64,000 bases of DNA from Lagopus muta (Eukaryota > Chordata > Aves > Galliformes > Phasianidae). The notes below the pieces were generated by a model. The model made no database searches. It was not told the DNA's origin and saw only the letters and a program-made list of their open reading frames with translations. Below, piece after piece: positions 46,039 through 60,445 of the stretch. A program made the position numbers and the translations under genes. The DNA lies in the NCBI RefSeq assembly GCF_023343835.1, contig NC_064437.1, positions 17,789,501-17,853,500 on the forward strand, given 5' to 3'. Every line of letters starts with the position of its first letter. Positions within the stretch are counted from its first letter, which is position 1.

Positions 46039-47221
46039 AGTTATATTGATATTACTGGAAGCAACAAGCTCATCTTGGCTCTTTTGATTTCACATTGATG
46101 GAGGAATGGTTGGAAAACGAACAAACAAACAAAAAAAAATCCTCATAAATTAAAGCTGAAGCCTGAAATTTGTGACCACAGATATGAAGTTGAGTGTCTG
46201 GCTCCACAGCTGAATCCTGTGGCTTACCCAACTACAAGACTACTTCATTGTTTCTTTCTGACTTGAGACACGTTTATTAAATGTTTTCCTCTTTACCTTT
46301 TCAGATCCCATTATTCATTTCTTTTATCCTTTTATTCGTACTTAGTTTGAATTGTTGTTGAAAGCTATAGGCAGTGACCTAGTTTCAAGTATGTAATTAA
46401 TATCACACACTGCGGATCTGGACATGGTTTAAGCCTTTCAAGCAGGCATATTTATGCATAGGTTATACAAACAGGCAGGAGTATGGAGCTATAGCTAATA
46501 GTTGAGTTTTTGCAGAAATTCTCAATCTGTGAATTGCTGTAGGATGATAAATCACTGATAGGAGGTCCTTAGATATCTGACCATTCATTGACTCTCTCAA
46601 ATATTTTCACTTCTTAAACCTATTTAAAAGACATATGAAGAATGTTTATTTTACTCTTTCTTGTTACAGTTCCTAAAAGGATGCTATCCTTTTGTTCAAT
46701 AAACTCATACTAAGCGTGAAAGTCTTTGAAATACTAGCTTAGATGAATACTTCTTCATAAGGAGGACTGTGCAATTACACCTTGTACTCAACATAGTGTG
46801 GCACTGTAACCATCATTTAGGATATCAGTTAGGCTGTGTATGCCACATCATACACTTGCATTCAAACTTTCTGCAAAAAAAAAAAAATCATTCTCTAAAG
46901 GGTCTGTTTAATAGATGGAACATCAGACCGGGAGAACTCAAAGTTGATTTCCAAGTCCTTTCGAGCTAAACCTTTACCTGATTGCAGTGATCTGATGGCC
47001 TGGAGAAGGCTGGACAGTAGATTATTATTGCAGAGCAAAAACACAAGGCAGTTCTGGAAGAGGATCTAAAACCTGGAGTGGCCAACTTTCCCCACACTAA
47101 CTTATTACCCTGATTTTTGTTATAAGCTGACACACCACAGATCTAGCATAGCTGTCTGAAACCCTGTACCATCAGCCTCCATGGTCAGCAGATTTTCTGT
47201 GGAACAATTAACTAATCAGTA

Positions 47222-47320
47222 TTCATAGAATCATAGAATGGTTCGGATTGGAAGGGACCTTTAAGATCATCTAGTCTTCCTTGACACCATGTTCTGCAGC
47301 ATCTCTTATACCTATTCAGA
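47222..47320 (-). mobile_element. Short CR1 3' end, antisense
   Basis: TTCATAGAATCATAGAATGG tail followed by GGATTGGAAGGGACCTTTAA and GATCATCTAGTC, the reverse complement of a CR1 3' end. The preserved tail suggests a younger copy. Confidence 0.92.
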
Positions 47321-49987
47321 ACTGAGTCTGGTATTTCTAGGTCTTCACAATACTGTGTTTAGCATTTATATAACTCTACAAGTTGCAGCAAGTGCAGGAA
47401 TTTGTGCAATAGAGAAAGCTTATTCTAAGCAAGCTTTTTTAAATTAACGTGAGTACTTCTTTGTTAGCATAAGAGCAGAATATGAGCCAACAGTAGTAAA
47501 GACAATGGAGAAAACATAGCTCTGACAGGGTTGGTTTTTTTTTTAATAGTGATTTAAATATAGTCATCAAATTAGAGAACTAAAAGCAGTTTTGCTTGGT
47601 CTTGAAGATTGCATAAGGCTGCTGAACAGCAACTAAGAAGATGAGATTCCCATGTATTGTCTCGTTTTAACTGGACTGGGAAGATCAAATATGAAGGTTG
47701 CCCAGCTCTGCCATCTCGTTCAGAACAACGCAGTTGTCTATTCTTAACTTAAGAATCTTAAAATAACTTAAACTTCTACCTGTACATTACTTTATTTTCC
47801 TTTAAACTACTGATCTGTTTTGAAATTCTTTTATCCTTAGCTACGTAGATAAAACATGTTTTTATTTATTGATTTTCTGAAATGCTAGTGTTGTGATGAT
47901 ACATACTAGCAAATATATGTATGTATTTATATGTATGCATAAATGCATACCCGTGTGTGTTTGCTGATACCATTATACAGACTTAGCATGACTTCTCCAC
48001 GGTCTGTAAAGCAAAAAATAGCTGTAGCATGTAATTATCTTTCGGGTGTGTGGCATTTAAATGTGAGCCTGTCAGAAAACAAAATTTAAAAAAACTGATT
48101 TGTGTTAGCAAGACAGCATTGTGCAATGTTTCTGGGAATGCCAAATTTTGTGCTTTGTATAAATATAAAGCGTGTCATGGAGCTCCATTCAATTTTTCAG
48201 CAATTTGTCTTGCATCTCATGGGTGTAGAAGGCTTTTACACGCTATGTGGAGAGCTTTTAAGTCATACTCAGAGAGGTTAACACCTGGTGCTTCTTCACT
48301 CTTCCACTGGAACGCTGGGTGGCTCTGACTGTTCTTTCCATTGGAGTCACCTCCTCCTCCTCCCTGTCCTCTGGCTAAATAGAGGAGAGGATTATTAGCA
48401 GAGGAATGCAACACTTACAATCTGACGCGTAAGTAGTAATTGCTGCATACCAAAGAGATTACAGCAGCAAACTCAGGGAGGTACTTGCTTGTACCTCAGG
48501 TGAAGAGAAAGCGTAGCTTCACTTCAGAGCTTGTAAACACTAAAGTTATAAATCATGTTTAGTGACACTTAATGCACTTGAACTTTGCTTTTTCTACTCC
48601 ACTGGAAAGCCAAATAAATAAGCACTTGCTTCCATGAGTGGCTGGCTTCTCACACTTTTCCCTACCAGTCATAAGACAAAGTAATTGTTATGATGTCAGC
48701 TGTTTCCTTTTCCTCATCTTGTTTTCCATTACATAACTGTAATTACTATTGATTATACCTAATTAGGATTCATTGTGCTTCAAAGACAAAATACCTTGTG
48801 TCTGCCTCCAGAAGGTGATAATCATATGTTTAGGCATAGCAAGTGATAGCAAGAGACAAGGGGACAATTGGATGGAAGAAGAGTGGCCACTTACAAACAA
48901 ACAAACAGAAAATAAGCCAACAACACTAAACCACAGTCTTTACCTTGGTTAACTTGTTAGATGTTTGTAATAAAGTAAACTCTGAATTCAAACAATTTTT
49001 ATGAAGGATATATGAGAGCAAGTGCTGCTAGTGTGAAATACTTTACTTGTCTATTTCTGAAAACTTTTAAGGACGGCTGTATTTATCCAATGTACAGAGC
49101 ATGTACATTTCACCACTCTTGCAAATGGGCTGTTTTATGCATACCTTCCTCACAAGCTTCCTCAGTTTCACAGGAAGTTTCCCTATGAGTCGTGCTTTCC
49201 TGTAAACAGGCTCTATCCTCCAAAACAGGTTGTATGATATGTATTGATTGCCGTTCAGTGAGAATGACTAACAGAAGTTAGATGCTTTTGTTATGACGAT
49301 GAAGTGATGGGCGGGCTTGGGATAATATTGGTAGGCATTAACAGACTATATCCCAATCAAACAATTGCAGATTGGTAAGTACGCGTGTGTCTGAAAGTGT
49401 AACTGTACTAAATAAAGCAAGGAATGCTCTTGCCTCCTCTATCAGCAGTTTTTCCCTAGACCTATAAAATTGTAACCATTAGTGCCTCAAGCATACAGAG
49501 ATAAATTAGTGCCGTCAAGTTAAGCATGTTGTTTGAGAAAAAGACAAGGCTAACTTGTATGATAAAAGTTAAATGCTGTAGGCATTAGGCATACAATTAG
49601 ACTTGAGTGTTATTTTAAAACCCAGGATAACATTGGATCCAAACTCAAAGCAAAAATATAGCACTTGAAAGTAAGGTTTAGGAACTACCTTATTATTAAC
49701 ATCTTTATATGAAATACATGAACTCAGCTGTCTCTTTGTCTAAATAGTACTGCAAGAGTGATAAAACATTTCTATCAAAACAAAATGTCATATACCACTG
49801 AAATATAGAGAGAAGTGTAAATCAACTCTGTGTGCCTAATAGATGAAGCCTATATTTTGCTAGCATTTAATTCCAATTTGATTAAATTTAGGTGTTTCAG
49901 CCTTTAGTCAGTACTCCAGTGCAATGTAATTATTCATTTTCAAACTTCAAAGATGTCTTCAAAACATCACAGTCAAGCTCATGTTTC

Positions 49988-50029
49988 ATGTTATACTTTT
50001 CTTGTATTATGTTATACGTTTCTTGTATT
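49988..50029. repeat. Two-copy 21-bp tandem repeat
   Basis: ATGTTATACTTTTCTTGTAT plus T is repeated immediately with a single T-to-G mismatch. A small recent tandem duplication with no evident function. Confidence 0.9.
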
Positions 50030-50164
50030 CTTTCCTGTTTTCCAATCTCAGAAGAAGCAATCATTTTCTGAGTCAAAATTCTGAGGCCAATTTCAAGAAA
50101 AAAAAAGTTCTGTATGTATGTATATAACTTCCAGAAAATAAGCTGAGTTCTCCTAAAATAAAGA

Positions 50165-50365
50165 TAGAGGCGTATGCAGGTACTGGAAGAGTTTTCTCAA
50201 AGAGGTTGCACAATCTCTATCCTTGAAGGTTTTTGACACCAACTAGATATAGGTTATGTGAGATTTGACTTCACACCTGTAATCCAACAGATGCACATGG
50301 CATTGGATTACTAATTGCCCGCAATCCTTTGCCATCTGAATTATTCTGTGATTCTGTAATACTTC
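50165..50365 (+). mobile_element. Degenerate CR1 fragment, sense orientation
   Basis: GAGGTTGCACAATCTCTATC and CTTGAAGGTTTTTGACACCA match the CR1 3' region (gaggttg...tctccatccttggaggt), ending with ATTCTGTGATTCTGTAAT as a decayed octamer tail. Old copy. Confidence 0.8.
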
Positions 50366-50630
50366 CATCTGTTGCTCCACTACTACCTATTGCTATAGGA
50401 ATTAAAAAAAAAATAAAAATAGGTGCACTGAATATTTTTATATTTACTGTAATAATAATAGTATTATTAATTAGTAATAATAATAAATACTATATATTTT
50501 TTACATTAAGTAAATAAGTGAAGTAAATGAGAGGTTTCATCATATTCCAGGATAGTCCTACAGGGATTTCTAAGCAAAATGAATCTGTGCTTGACTCGTC
50601 ATGCGTGTTTCACTTTTTTATTTATTTCAG

Positions 50631-50702
50631 ATATGATTCCAGCTTTGCTTAGTATTTTAAAACAAAATGGAAGACTGTTCCAATCTTGGGGAACTGACTG
50701 TA
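50631..50702 (+). other. Exon-like unit with good splice sites, unassigned
   Basis: A 72-nt segment is bounded by a strong acceptor (TTTTTTATTTATTTCAG) and a perfect donor GTAAGTAG. One frame is open throughout (2 nt, then ATGATTCCAGC..., 23 codons, 1 nt). Its entry phase fits the donor at 40546 following the ATG at 40512. It could be a 5' or alternative exon of the downstream gene or of a non-coding RNA. I do not recognise the peptide. Confidence 0.3.
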
Positions 50703-53700
50703 GTAAGTAGGTTACTTTTTTCCTTTTGGTAGAGAGATTTCAAATTCATTGTGAAAAAATATGTTAAGAATTCTGAATAGAAATTGTTGTGTTGGTATTC
50801 CCTTAATGAAGGGGTGGAACTTCACCTGCTTCTGCCCTTGAAAGTGAAAACTCCATGCAATCCTAATTATACAGCATCATTAGAGCACATCTTGTGGTGA
50901 CTTCTCACTGCTATGTGGACTGAATGGAAGATCTTGGTAAGCAGTCAAAAAATACATGTGGAACTCTCTAGACTGATTAACTGGTTGACTCTCATCCCGG
51001 TTCTGGCATATCAGTAGGAGACCCTTAAACATTAAACAACAAAGAGCAGCTGATTCTACTGAGAAAGTCTGTAACTAAACAGATTATTTTTTGGGTTGTC
51101 TTATGCCTTGCAAGTCCAAATCTGAACACTAATGTATTTGTGTTAAGGTAGTATGTGAAAGCCCCCAGGTGTTCTTGTCCTCAGCGTAAGCAGTCATAAT
51201 AGCACATGTCATTTTTATTTACTTAAAGATTTCTTCTTATTGTTGCTGACTTAAAGAATCTAAACAAAACGTTAATGTTGAAAATGTTAATTCTTTATCC
51301 CATGAAATTTAAAATTCTTTAAAATAGTCATTCTAGTGGAAGCACAGCCCAATAGATACGTGTAACATCTCCATGGTACCCCCTCACTGTAATTTATCAA
51401 TAGCCTTCTCCAAAGAAATATGAAACAGAAATTTTTCACTTCAAGAAGTCACCCAAGTGAGCTTCAGACCAATTAATGAAACAACTTCCAGACTTTGAAA
51501 AAATCTGAACTCATGCACATTTATGCAAAATGTGAATACAGATCTCTTTTTTGAAGACAGTGAAGCTGGGATATGTAATTTATTTCTCAAAAATAACCAG
51601 ACTCATGATGGTAATGTTTCCAAAATCTTAAAAACACAGCCATGTCTTTTCTGGTTGCTATCTTTCTTTCACTACTTTGTTGTCAATGGTTTGGGTTTTA
51701 TTTTTATTTTTTTTCTGAAAATACATTCAGTACAGTGAGAATCGAACACCTCTGAGAAAAGAGGCCATAATAAACATGTTTTCTTTTGTTATTCTTTTCT
51801 TCTGTGGTTCTAATTGCTGCATTTCTGTGGTAAGATCCGTCATACTGATTATCATGTATTAAAATGGTGAAATAAAGTCAGATTATGTAATCTCAGAAAT
51901 GTCAAAAAATCTAGGAGTAATCCAACAATAGTCACTGTAAAAAGTTCTGCAAATTTGAATTCTATATGACTTTGAAAAGCTTAGTGAAGATTCAGGTAGA
52001 AATTGCATTTCCTGACTGTTGATTTTGTACATTTGTTTTAAAAGTACGTAAAATTGGTGTTAGTGTCAGGGTCGTATGATTGCTTATGCAGTGATGCTCC
52101 CTTGCACAGACTACAACTATCACAGGTTAAGGGTGTGAGGAAAGTACTGACTGTCAGCAATAACAAATTTTAGCTATCTGAGATGCACTCACGTCTAAAT
52201 GTGAAAGTTTGAAATAGCTTACGCTCAAGAAATAGTTCTAGTTCCAGGTCTTTCAGAAATCTTCAACTGTATAACTGAGTTGGTTGTGCCAGCCAGTTTT
52301 TTCTTCTGCTGCTTCAGAAGAAACAAGTGCAGATTGTTATTGACAGCTACCAATCTCATCATGTGCAGGCATTGGTATGCAGCACACTTATCGTAGATGA
52401 TCAATAGAGAATAAGCACAGCATTTGCACTGTAACTTGACTCTTCCTGTGTCGTTTGTGTTCTTCCTCATCATTTTTTTAAAAATACATTTCCTGTCATA
52501 TAACTGTCAGCTGCTTTGGATAAAACTGCTTTTGGAACTGCAAAAATAGTTTGGGTGCAAAGTTGAAAATGAGTTACAATGCAACTCCACCCAATCAAGC
52601 CCTTGGAAATATGCATCACAGGACTGATTTCAGTGCAGCAAGCTATCTGCAGAAATGGTAACAGGCATTGCTCAAGCCTGTCACACCTAACTTTTGTTTC
52701 CCAGACCACATCAGTAAATAGTCTTTGCATGTGAAAGTTTATCCACACCTCTCCTGTTCCAGTAATTGTAAGCATAGAAGGGTCCTTCATGTAGACTGAC
52801 AGACAGATTGAGGCGGATGCCCTCTCATTATCACAATACTGTGTCCCACTTTGATGTGCTTACAAGTTGGAAGTGTCATCACTGTTTCAGTACTAGCAGT
52901 GGCATTGCTGCTACTTGTTCCCAAGCTTCATTTTTGGAACCTGGTTTTGAGTACCAGAAAAAGGACACCATCAGTTAATGATACACTTTCTCTCAGGTTG
53001 TTTAACCTTTAATTATTTTTTAGTAACTCTTTTACTGGGGAAAAATAAGAGGTATCTGAAGATTCTGTACCTTTAAATTTGCTTCTAATCTTTGTTCTAA
53101 TACCAGTGTTGCTTTTTACTGAACTTTTCTACAGGTTATTAGTGATTTCCAGTCTTCCTAACTGAAATTACATTAGACCATCTTAGAGTGTATGTCATGC
53201 TTTTAATTTTTATTCTTCATTAACGCTATAAATTGGTAGGTTTCACTGGTTTTCCACATATCAAGCAAACCAATTGTTCATTTTTTCCTATCCTAAACTC
53301 CAAAATAATATTAATAGGTGATAGGTCATTAGTTGGGAAGTAATTCAGGTTACCAAGGTGTGTTATAAAGTCCACATCAGTCCACTTCAAGATGAATACT
53401 TTGGTCTAGAACTCTGCAATGCAGTGAATAACTTGCTTTATTGACCTTGAAGGGCTTGGAAAAGTTTGTGGTCTAGAATCATAATAGTTCAGTGGGAGCT
53501 TCTGGAGCACAAAGCCAGGAAAGAGTAGATATCAATGTCCTTAGGGTGCTGCCCAATGTGCTCCTAAAATTAATTATAGGGTAAGCCTAATGAAGCTGTT
53601 TCGCCATATCCTGTTTTCAACACAAAGCACTCCCTCTCACAAATCCCTCCCTACTGAATCCCTCCCCCTTCCACCTACGTGTAGAGTCAGAATAAATGTG

Positions 53701-56700
53701 CTGTGATGTTTTGGAATCAGAATGCCACTAGGGTTTAGTTTCTGGGTTGCTGTAGTTGTTAAATACTGAAGACTGAGCCTTACATAGATGTTATTTTTTA
53801 TGTGCCTCCCATCTTTTCGTCCTTTTTCTGATTTTAGACACTAAAATGTTTTCCACCATTCCTGTTTGCTTTAGTAGAAAATCAGGATTGTACTGGACCA
53901 TTATTTCTTCAGGAGCGGAAGGGTTAAACCTGCTCCCATGTTGCAATAACAACTCACAGTAGCTCTGTATTCCAGACTTTGTACCATGGTAAAAAATGTC
54001 TAACTCAGCTACACTGCATCCTGTGTACACAATCTGGGTCTGATAGTGCTCACGTTTCAGAAAGAAAAAGGCTGATTAAAATAAGAATCTACCTAGATGT
54101 TTGTGCTTGGAAATGTTTGAACATGTACTTTCTGTGCTAGCGGCACACAGAAGACATTTCTCTAATTTACCATTGTTTGCATTTCTTAAATATAGTAACA
54201 ATTATAGGAAATTACTACATAGTTGTTTGAAAGAGTTCTCTCAGCCGCTTAGAAGTTGTTCAGGTTGTCATTTCCACAATTACATTTTTGCCCGGTCTCC
54301 TATCTATTGTGAGCGGGTTTTGCAGCAGGAGAGTCGACTCTTGCTAGCGAAGCAAAAGCGATGAGGTGATGTCAAGGATTGCAAATTTAGCCTTAAATAT
54401 ACGAGGCTTAAAAACAGTAGTTTCTGTCCTCAGTCTTTAAAAAACAGATAAAATTTTCTATTTCTTTTTATATAACTAGAATTAAAAGACGAAAGTTGAT
54501 ATTCTTATACAATCACTTCTCAGCCTAAAGAGATTCACTGTTGAATTATGAGAACTGACAATACTGTGTTTCTTAAAATACTTTTTTAAAAATTTATTTT
54601 GCAAAAGCCACCAAATTAATTTGAATTTTCTGGTTGATTGTTTTTTTTTTTCCATTCCAGTTTATTTGCATAAGTCTGCTACAGTATCCTGGGGAAAGTG
54701 TATATACTAATGCTATGTTTCTGTACTGAGGGAATGAGGACAAAGTTTACCTTAACTAAGAGGTCATAAAATCCTGTGATGTCTCAGCCAGCATCATAAT
54801 AATTTAAGGGACATCCCAGTTCCCTAGGGCTCCAACTCATCACCACACAGGTCAGGGTCAGCCATTGGATTTCGGGTTGCACCCTTCCAACAAAGCAGCG
54901 CTTTGCAAATAAAAGTCATTTGAACGCTTCTAAAGTATAAATTATAAACATACAAAACTTTAAATAGCTTGCGGCTAACCACACAAACATCACCTTTTCA
55001 GATTTGTTTTATATGTGAATTGTAAAGCATATTAATTTTCCTACTTTAAAATTTTTATTATCTTACATCACAAATATGATTAACAATGAAATGTAGTTTT
55101 TGTAATGTGATATTATTACTTTCCTATGGTTACCTACTGAACACTCAGTGTGATTGCAGGACAAAAGGAGTAGGCTTCATTCAAACAGCAGTTTAGGTCA
55201 ACGATCATATTGTTACATATGATTTGCCTTTGCAACTGTCTGCGTTGAGGCTTTGCATTGGGAGAAAGGTGGAAAGTTGATGATTTTCAAAGACCTGCTT
55301 GTTGTACTGAAAGGTGAATGTGAAAGAGTTGTGTTTGAAGACAGTAGGATTCTCAGTCTTGTAGTGCTGATTTGGTCACACGGTCTTGAAGCTTTAAGAA
55401 TACTAAACTGGAAATTCCTTGCTGCTTACAGTTCTCATTCCTGGGACTCAGTCCACTGGAGGACTTGCAGATTACTTGCTTCACCAGCTCCAATTTTCAT
55501 CTTTTACTTTTCATATTTAAATCGCTTTATACATTTGAGCAAGTCATAGAGTTTATGCATTATAAGAGTTCTACAGTGCTGGCATAATAGTTTCTGTAGT
55601 GACAAGGTATGGTATACTCTTACTAAGTTCTTATAATTGACATTAGAAAAGAGAACCAACTGGAGAGTGTGAGAATGAGCTGGGCAGCATATACAATATT
55701 GTATCCTCTCCTCCACTCGTATAGCTGGATATGAATGTCAAGAGCAAGATTTAGGGCAAAATCAATTTTTTCTTTAGTTTCTTAGATGCCTCTTCACATT
55801 TTCCCAAGTTTTATGAAATCCAAATTCGCGAAACTTGTCATACGCATTCTCCTTCCTAACATTTTTTTGAGAAGAGTTATGTATTTTTACTATTTTTACA
55901 TGCTAATTGTATGCTACCTCATCCCTGTAAAATCCTTCTTTGAGAATTTCAGTAGAAGAAATAGGCCAGAATTTAATAGTCTCCACCTTGCCCATTCTGG
56001 TTTTTCCACTCTAGCTGTGGAAATGCAACCTCAGTCATGCCAAGCTCACATTTTTCTGTGCTGATTGGTAGGCCCTGATGACAGGCACTGCCTACTGAGT
56101 CAAAAGCAAGGCTCATTCTCAGTTCAAAATGTCTGTTATCGTAGTAAGCAGCTCTAGGCTTGTACAAATCTGTTAGTGATGTCTGTTTATACATCATTGT
56201 TGGTGCATTCCTTGTGCTGGAAGCGAATGTTTGGAGCTTGTATGATATGATTTCACTTCAGAGCTGTAGATTCTAAATTCATGGAAGACAATCCCTAGCT
56301 TTGGTGGATGTTTGATTTCAGATATTGGATAAGACTTGTCTCAGTGCACCTATTTTATGACAGTTTGCAAAGCAGGTTGCTCCTGAAAAACAGTTAATGT
56401 GAGGGCTTTTCATGGGTTTAATGCTCTCTCCTGTGGCATATCTGCTAAGGTTTGTCAGGCAAGATAACTGAGCATTTCAAAAAGCATGTATATTAAACAG
56501 ATTCTTGTCATAGTCTTTTCAGAGCACAGAAAAAAAAAGCAGAAAACAGCCGCAGTCCCTTCAGATATTTCTACATCTAATTTAACTTAATCGTTCGTAA
56601 TTGTCTTTTGCTTACAATGCTCAATGTTGCTACTAATAGAACTTGCTTTATTCAGATACTACAAGCAATAACAACCATAGCAGTCCTGTGTTACAAATTC

Positions 56701-58629
56701 CTATTTCAGTGCTCATTTATGGCTGAGTTATTGAAAACTGTATTGTAAATGGTAACTTTTTCTTCTTTTGGGGCTTGACTATTTCACGTGTGTTTCCCAA
56801 GGTGCTGGTGGTCGAATGAATATTCTAACCTGTTGGGCTGCTGACCACTTCCAATTTATAACAGGTCTCCTGTTCTAGTTGGGTTGACATGAATCAAGTC
56901 ATTTTGTTGATAGAATTCAAAAGTGCAGCTACTTACAAATCCATTTAAATGACATCTTTTGGCTTCACTCAGAATCGATCACTTTGCAATCAGACAGCAG
57001 TTTAATACGCACTGACATGATGTGGGATCTCCTGATCATTAAAAAATGTAACCAAAATATGACTTTTTCAGCTGTGCTGCTGAGGAGGTTGCAGAATGGT
57101 GTAATTTTAAGAATCAATTAGATACGTAATTGTCATGTGTTTGACAGAATATTTGAACTTTCAGGATTTTTTAAACTAAATATTAGTATCCTGTGTACAG
57201 ATGCTTCCTAGAAGAAATTCAGTTGAAGTGCTAAGGCACTGTGAGCTTTATTGCTTTAATAGGGAGTTTCTAGTGCCACTTAATATTACAAGATTCTTTA
57301 TCTGCAATGTAATCCTGTTAGAGCCATAAGAACCTTCAAGAATGTATTCTCTAGAAAATAATTTCCCTTGCATACTGTTTTCTCTGCTACATAATACAGT
57401 TCTAACTGCTTATTATTCAGAAACATGTGTTAGGTGAAAGTGAATGGAGATCCTTTTTCAAGTTGAAGAAAAGATTTGCCTATTTCTTGTAGACAAGGTA
57501 TGGTGGGTATTGCTTGTGGATATCTTTTTTTTAAAAGGTATCAGCTGGTATCAGGAAATACTTATTTACCAACTATGTGTATAAACATACTTACCTTCTA
57601 ATTTGAAGAGGATAGCTACACTTTCACTGATGTTCTATCAGCATCATAGCAAAAGAGATGATTTAGCTGACGAGAGCTAGCTCCTTATCACTAACAAACT
57701 GAGGATTGCTACGGAAACAGAAGCAAAAATTTCAAATTGTTGCCCCTGAACAATGTGTCAGTTATTTTGTCAGAATTCGTTATTTGAATTAGTAGGAGAT
57801 AATTATGATATTGTTTGTGTGATGCTGGCCAAAGGGTGCATGAAAGTTAACTGATGTCACGTTCTTTTCTGAATTAAAGGAAAGTAAACCTAAAACCTTT
57901 AAAAAATAAATGAACAAAAGAACGACAGTAAGACTTGAATATTAGTAAGAGAGTGAAGGTGAGTCACTGAAAAGGAGAGCCTTGGAGATGTTTGAGCTGC
58001 CCAGTATGCATGTCTTACATTTGGTACCCACATCCACAGAAAAGTTCTAAAAACTGTTGTGTTACTTTTGTTGAGATGCTGAGCATCTACATTTCCCACT
58101 GACTTCGTGGATTAGACAGTTTTCCACATAGGTTTGCAGAATCCATGGCTGTGTTCTCACTTAAGAGTATGGGAAAGGCAGATTGAGTTCAAAGCACAAT
58201 GTTATCTAAAATATGAAAGAAAAATACCAACAAGGAACTAATACCTGTTCTATCGTCTACGACTGTTTTGTCATAGAATGACACATACTTGTCTGGAGCA
58301 AGTTTCAGAGCCCTTAGACGTGTTTCTAAGCCTTTTGTAGGCTGGTGCTTTCAGTTGGATTCCAGGAGTAGAGAAAAGAATGCGTCGTCCTCTGAAGAAG
58401 GTACCTCTTTTCACAGGCTTAGGTGTTAACTTTTCACCTTGGGATTCCATAGTGTGCATAGATGCCTTAACTGAAGTAAACCACAAATTTCTTGGTAACT
58501 GATTCACTTGATTAGCCAGTCTTGTATGTGTAATGCATAATTATGATATTGATGTTACGAAGTGACTCTCCTACCACCTTCTCACCAACCGTAATCATGC
58601 TATTACTGTTTATTCCAACAGCAGCTTCC

Positions 58630-58810
58630 TTCTATCCAAGGAGCTCAGCACATTTCACAACCATTAAGCCTCCCAGTGAAATAGGTGAATATTATTATCC
58701 CATTTTCTAGGTGAGGCATGTAGAGATTAATGGCTTGCTAGAGTCACAGGAAATTGGTGACAGAGCAATAGATGGCAGCTCCCCCAGCTCTTATGCCCAC
58801 TGTTTCATTC
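58630..58810 (+). mobile_element. MIR SINE, sense orientation
   Basis: Shows the MIR core in order: TATTATTATCCCATTTTCTA, GGTGAGGCATGTAGAGATTA, TGGCTTGCTAGAGTCACA and GGTGACAGAGCAATAGATGG. MIR is an ancient tRNA-derived SINE shared across amniotes; copies are uncommon in birds and highly diverged. Confidence 0.8.
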
Positions 58811-60259
58811 ACAAAATGGCTCTTCTGGCCCCCCGAAAAAGGCATTCCTGATTTTGTAGCAGCACTGCTAATGCTCGAACTGAGAAGTTGGACTACTGAG
58901 TCAGTGACATAAGAAAATAGCAGCAGCTCTACTTCTAATATAATGGAGGAATGGAGCTATAGAGGCATAGGAATTATGTTATAAGTAATGACAGATTGTA
59001 AAGGTTGCACTAATCTGAACCTGAATTTGAAGAAAGTGAGGAAGGGAAAGGGTGTTTTCAGCAGTTTGGTGTAACACCAGCCCCCAGCAATTGAGTGTGA
59101 CCAGCAGTGGAGAAACAGCTATTAATCTGGTCTTGAGTCTTGAGCATGCCAATTCATTCTTGAGCTCCTCAATTTGGCTGTGGCTGTATTTCAGCATCTT
59201 TGTTTCAGGTGAGGAAAACGCAGTCTTCATTGTATGGGCGCACAGGATTTGATGTTGTTTTCTCAACTACCCTGTGGGGAAAAAAGCAGAGATCATGTCT
59301 TTGCCCATCCAGAAATTCCTTTGCTGTACATGATGAGGCCAATGTTTAATTGCTGACTCACGGGGCTATGTTCAGTTTCTCAATTTACACCTTACCACAG
59401 ATAAAAGAGTGATGTTTCTCTGTGCAGCACAACTAATTTCTGCTTATAGTTTAATCACGTTCTTCCAAAATCCACATTGACTATCTGTTACTGACCTCTT
59501 CTTTTTATTTCACAGAATTGGTTACTCTATTTATTGTCTGTCAGGTTGATCTTACGAAAAAAGTCAGCATTTAGCTTGAAAATTGCCATAAAAGTGAAAA
59601 TCTTCAACATATGGGTTTTAATTTTTTATATTACCCTTGCTCTTATTGACTATGAGGATTATGTGCTTACAGATTTAGCTCTGTAGTGTAACCACCTATA
59701 CAGGGGGTATTCTGCTATTTGTGACTTCTCCCTGTATGTGTATAAATACATTTATTTGTGTACAGAGTGTGAAGAGAACGCGCTATCTGTCTACTTGTCT
59801 GATGTATATTACATAAAGAAGGAAAATTGTTTTTTCTTTTTTAGAAACTGGGAGTTCTGAATTTCAAATATGTTCTGAGAGAAATTTATACATATTCATG
59901 TATAAAATAATTACCTTATATATTTACTGTATAGTCTGTTTGTGCAACATTATCCTGCCTAGCTACGAAGTTTTAAATTAGAGGTGTCCATTAGGAGGAA
60001 TTCTTGGCAGAGATGAAAGCAAGGTACAATCCAGGAGATAATCAAGATTCTTGAATGAAATAACAGAAAAGTCATTAACTGAAATCTTGCTTGTCATGAT
60101 TCTCACCAAGACTGGCTATGTTTCTTTTAGTCAAGATTGGGTTAGAAGATGATACTTATGAAATCTTACAGGTTCTCCCTCTACGAAGGGAAAGGAGTTG
60201 AGTGAACTGCTCAGGGAGTGTCACTAAGTGCTGACAAAGACTGACGCACACCATGTATG

Positions 60260-60445
60260 GCAGCAGACTTTCTGTATGACCTTGACCAAGTCACTTAATC
60301 CCTTTGTGTCTTGATTTCCTCATCTGTAAAGTTAGATAGTGATAATATTACTTCCTTGCCTCAGAAGGAGCTCTGAGAATTACCTCATTATTGTTTGAAA
60401 GGTGTGTTCAAAGGTGAATAGAAAGGATACAATGTAAGTGTTAAT
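60260..60445 (-). mobile_element. MIR SINE, antisense orientation
   Basis: Reverse-complement MIR: TATGACCTTGACCAAGTCAC, TTAATCCCTTTGTGTCTTGA, TTTCCTCATCTGTAAAGTTA and GATAATATTACTTCCTTGCC. It lies about 1.5 kb from the sense MIR at 58630. Confidence 0.85.
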
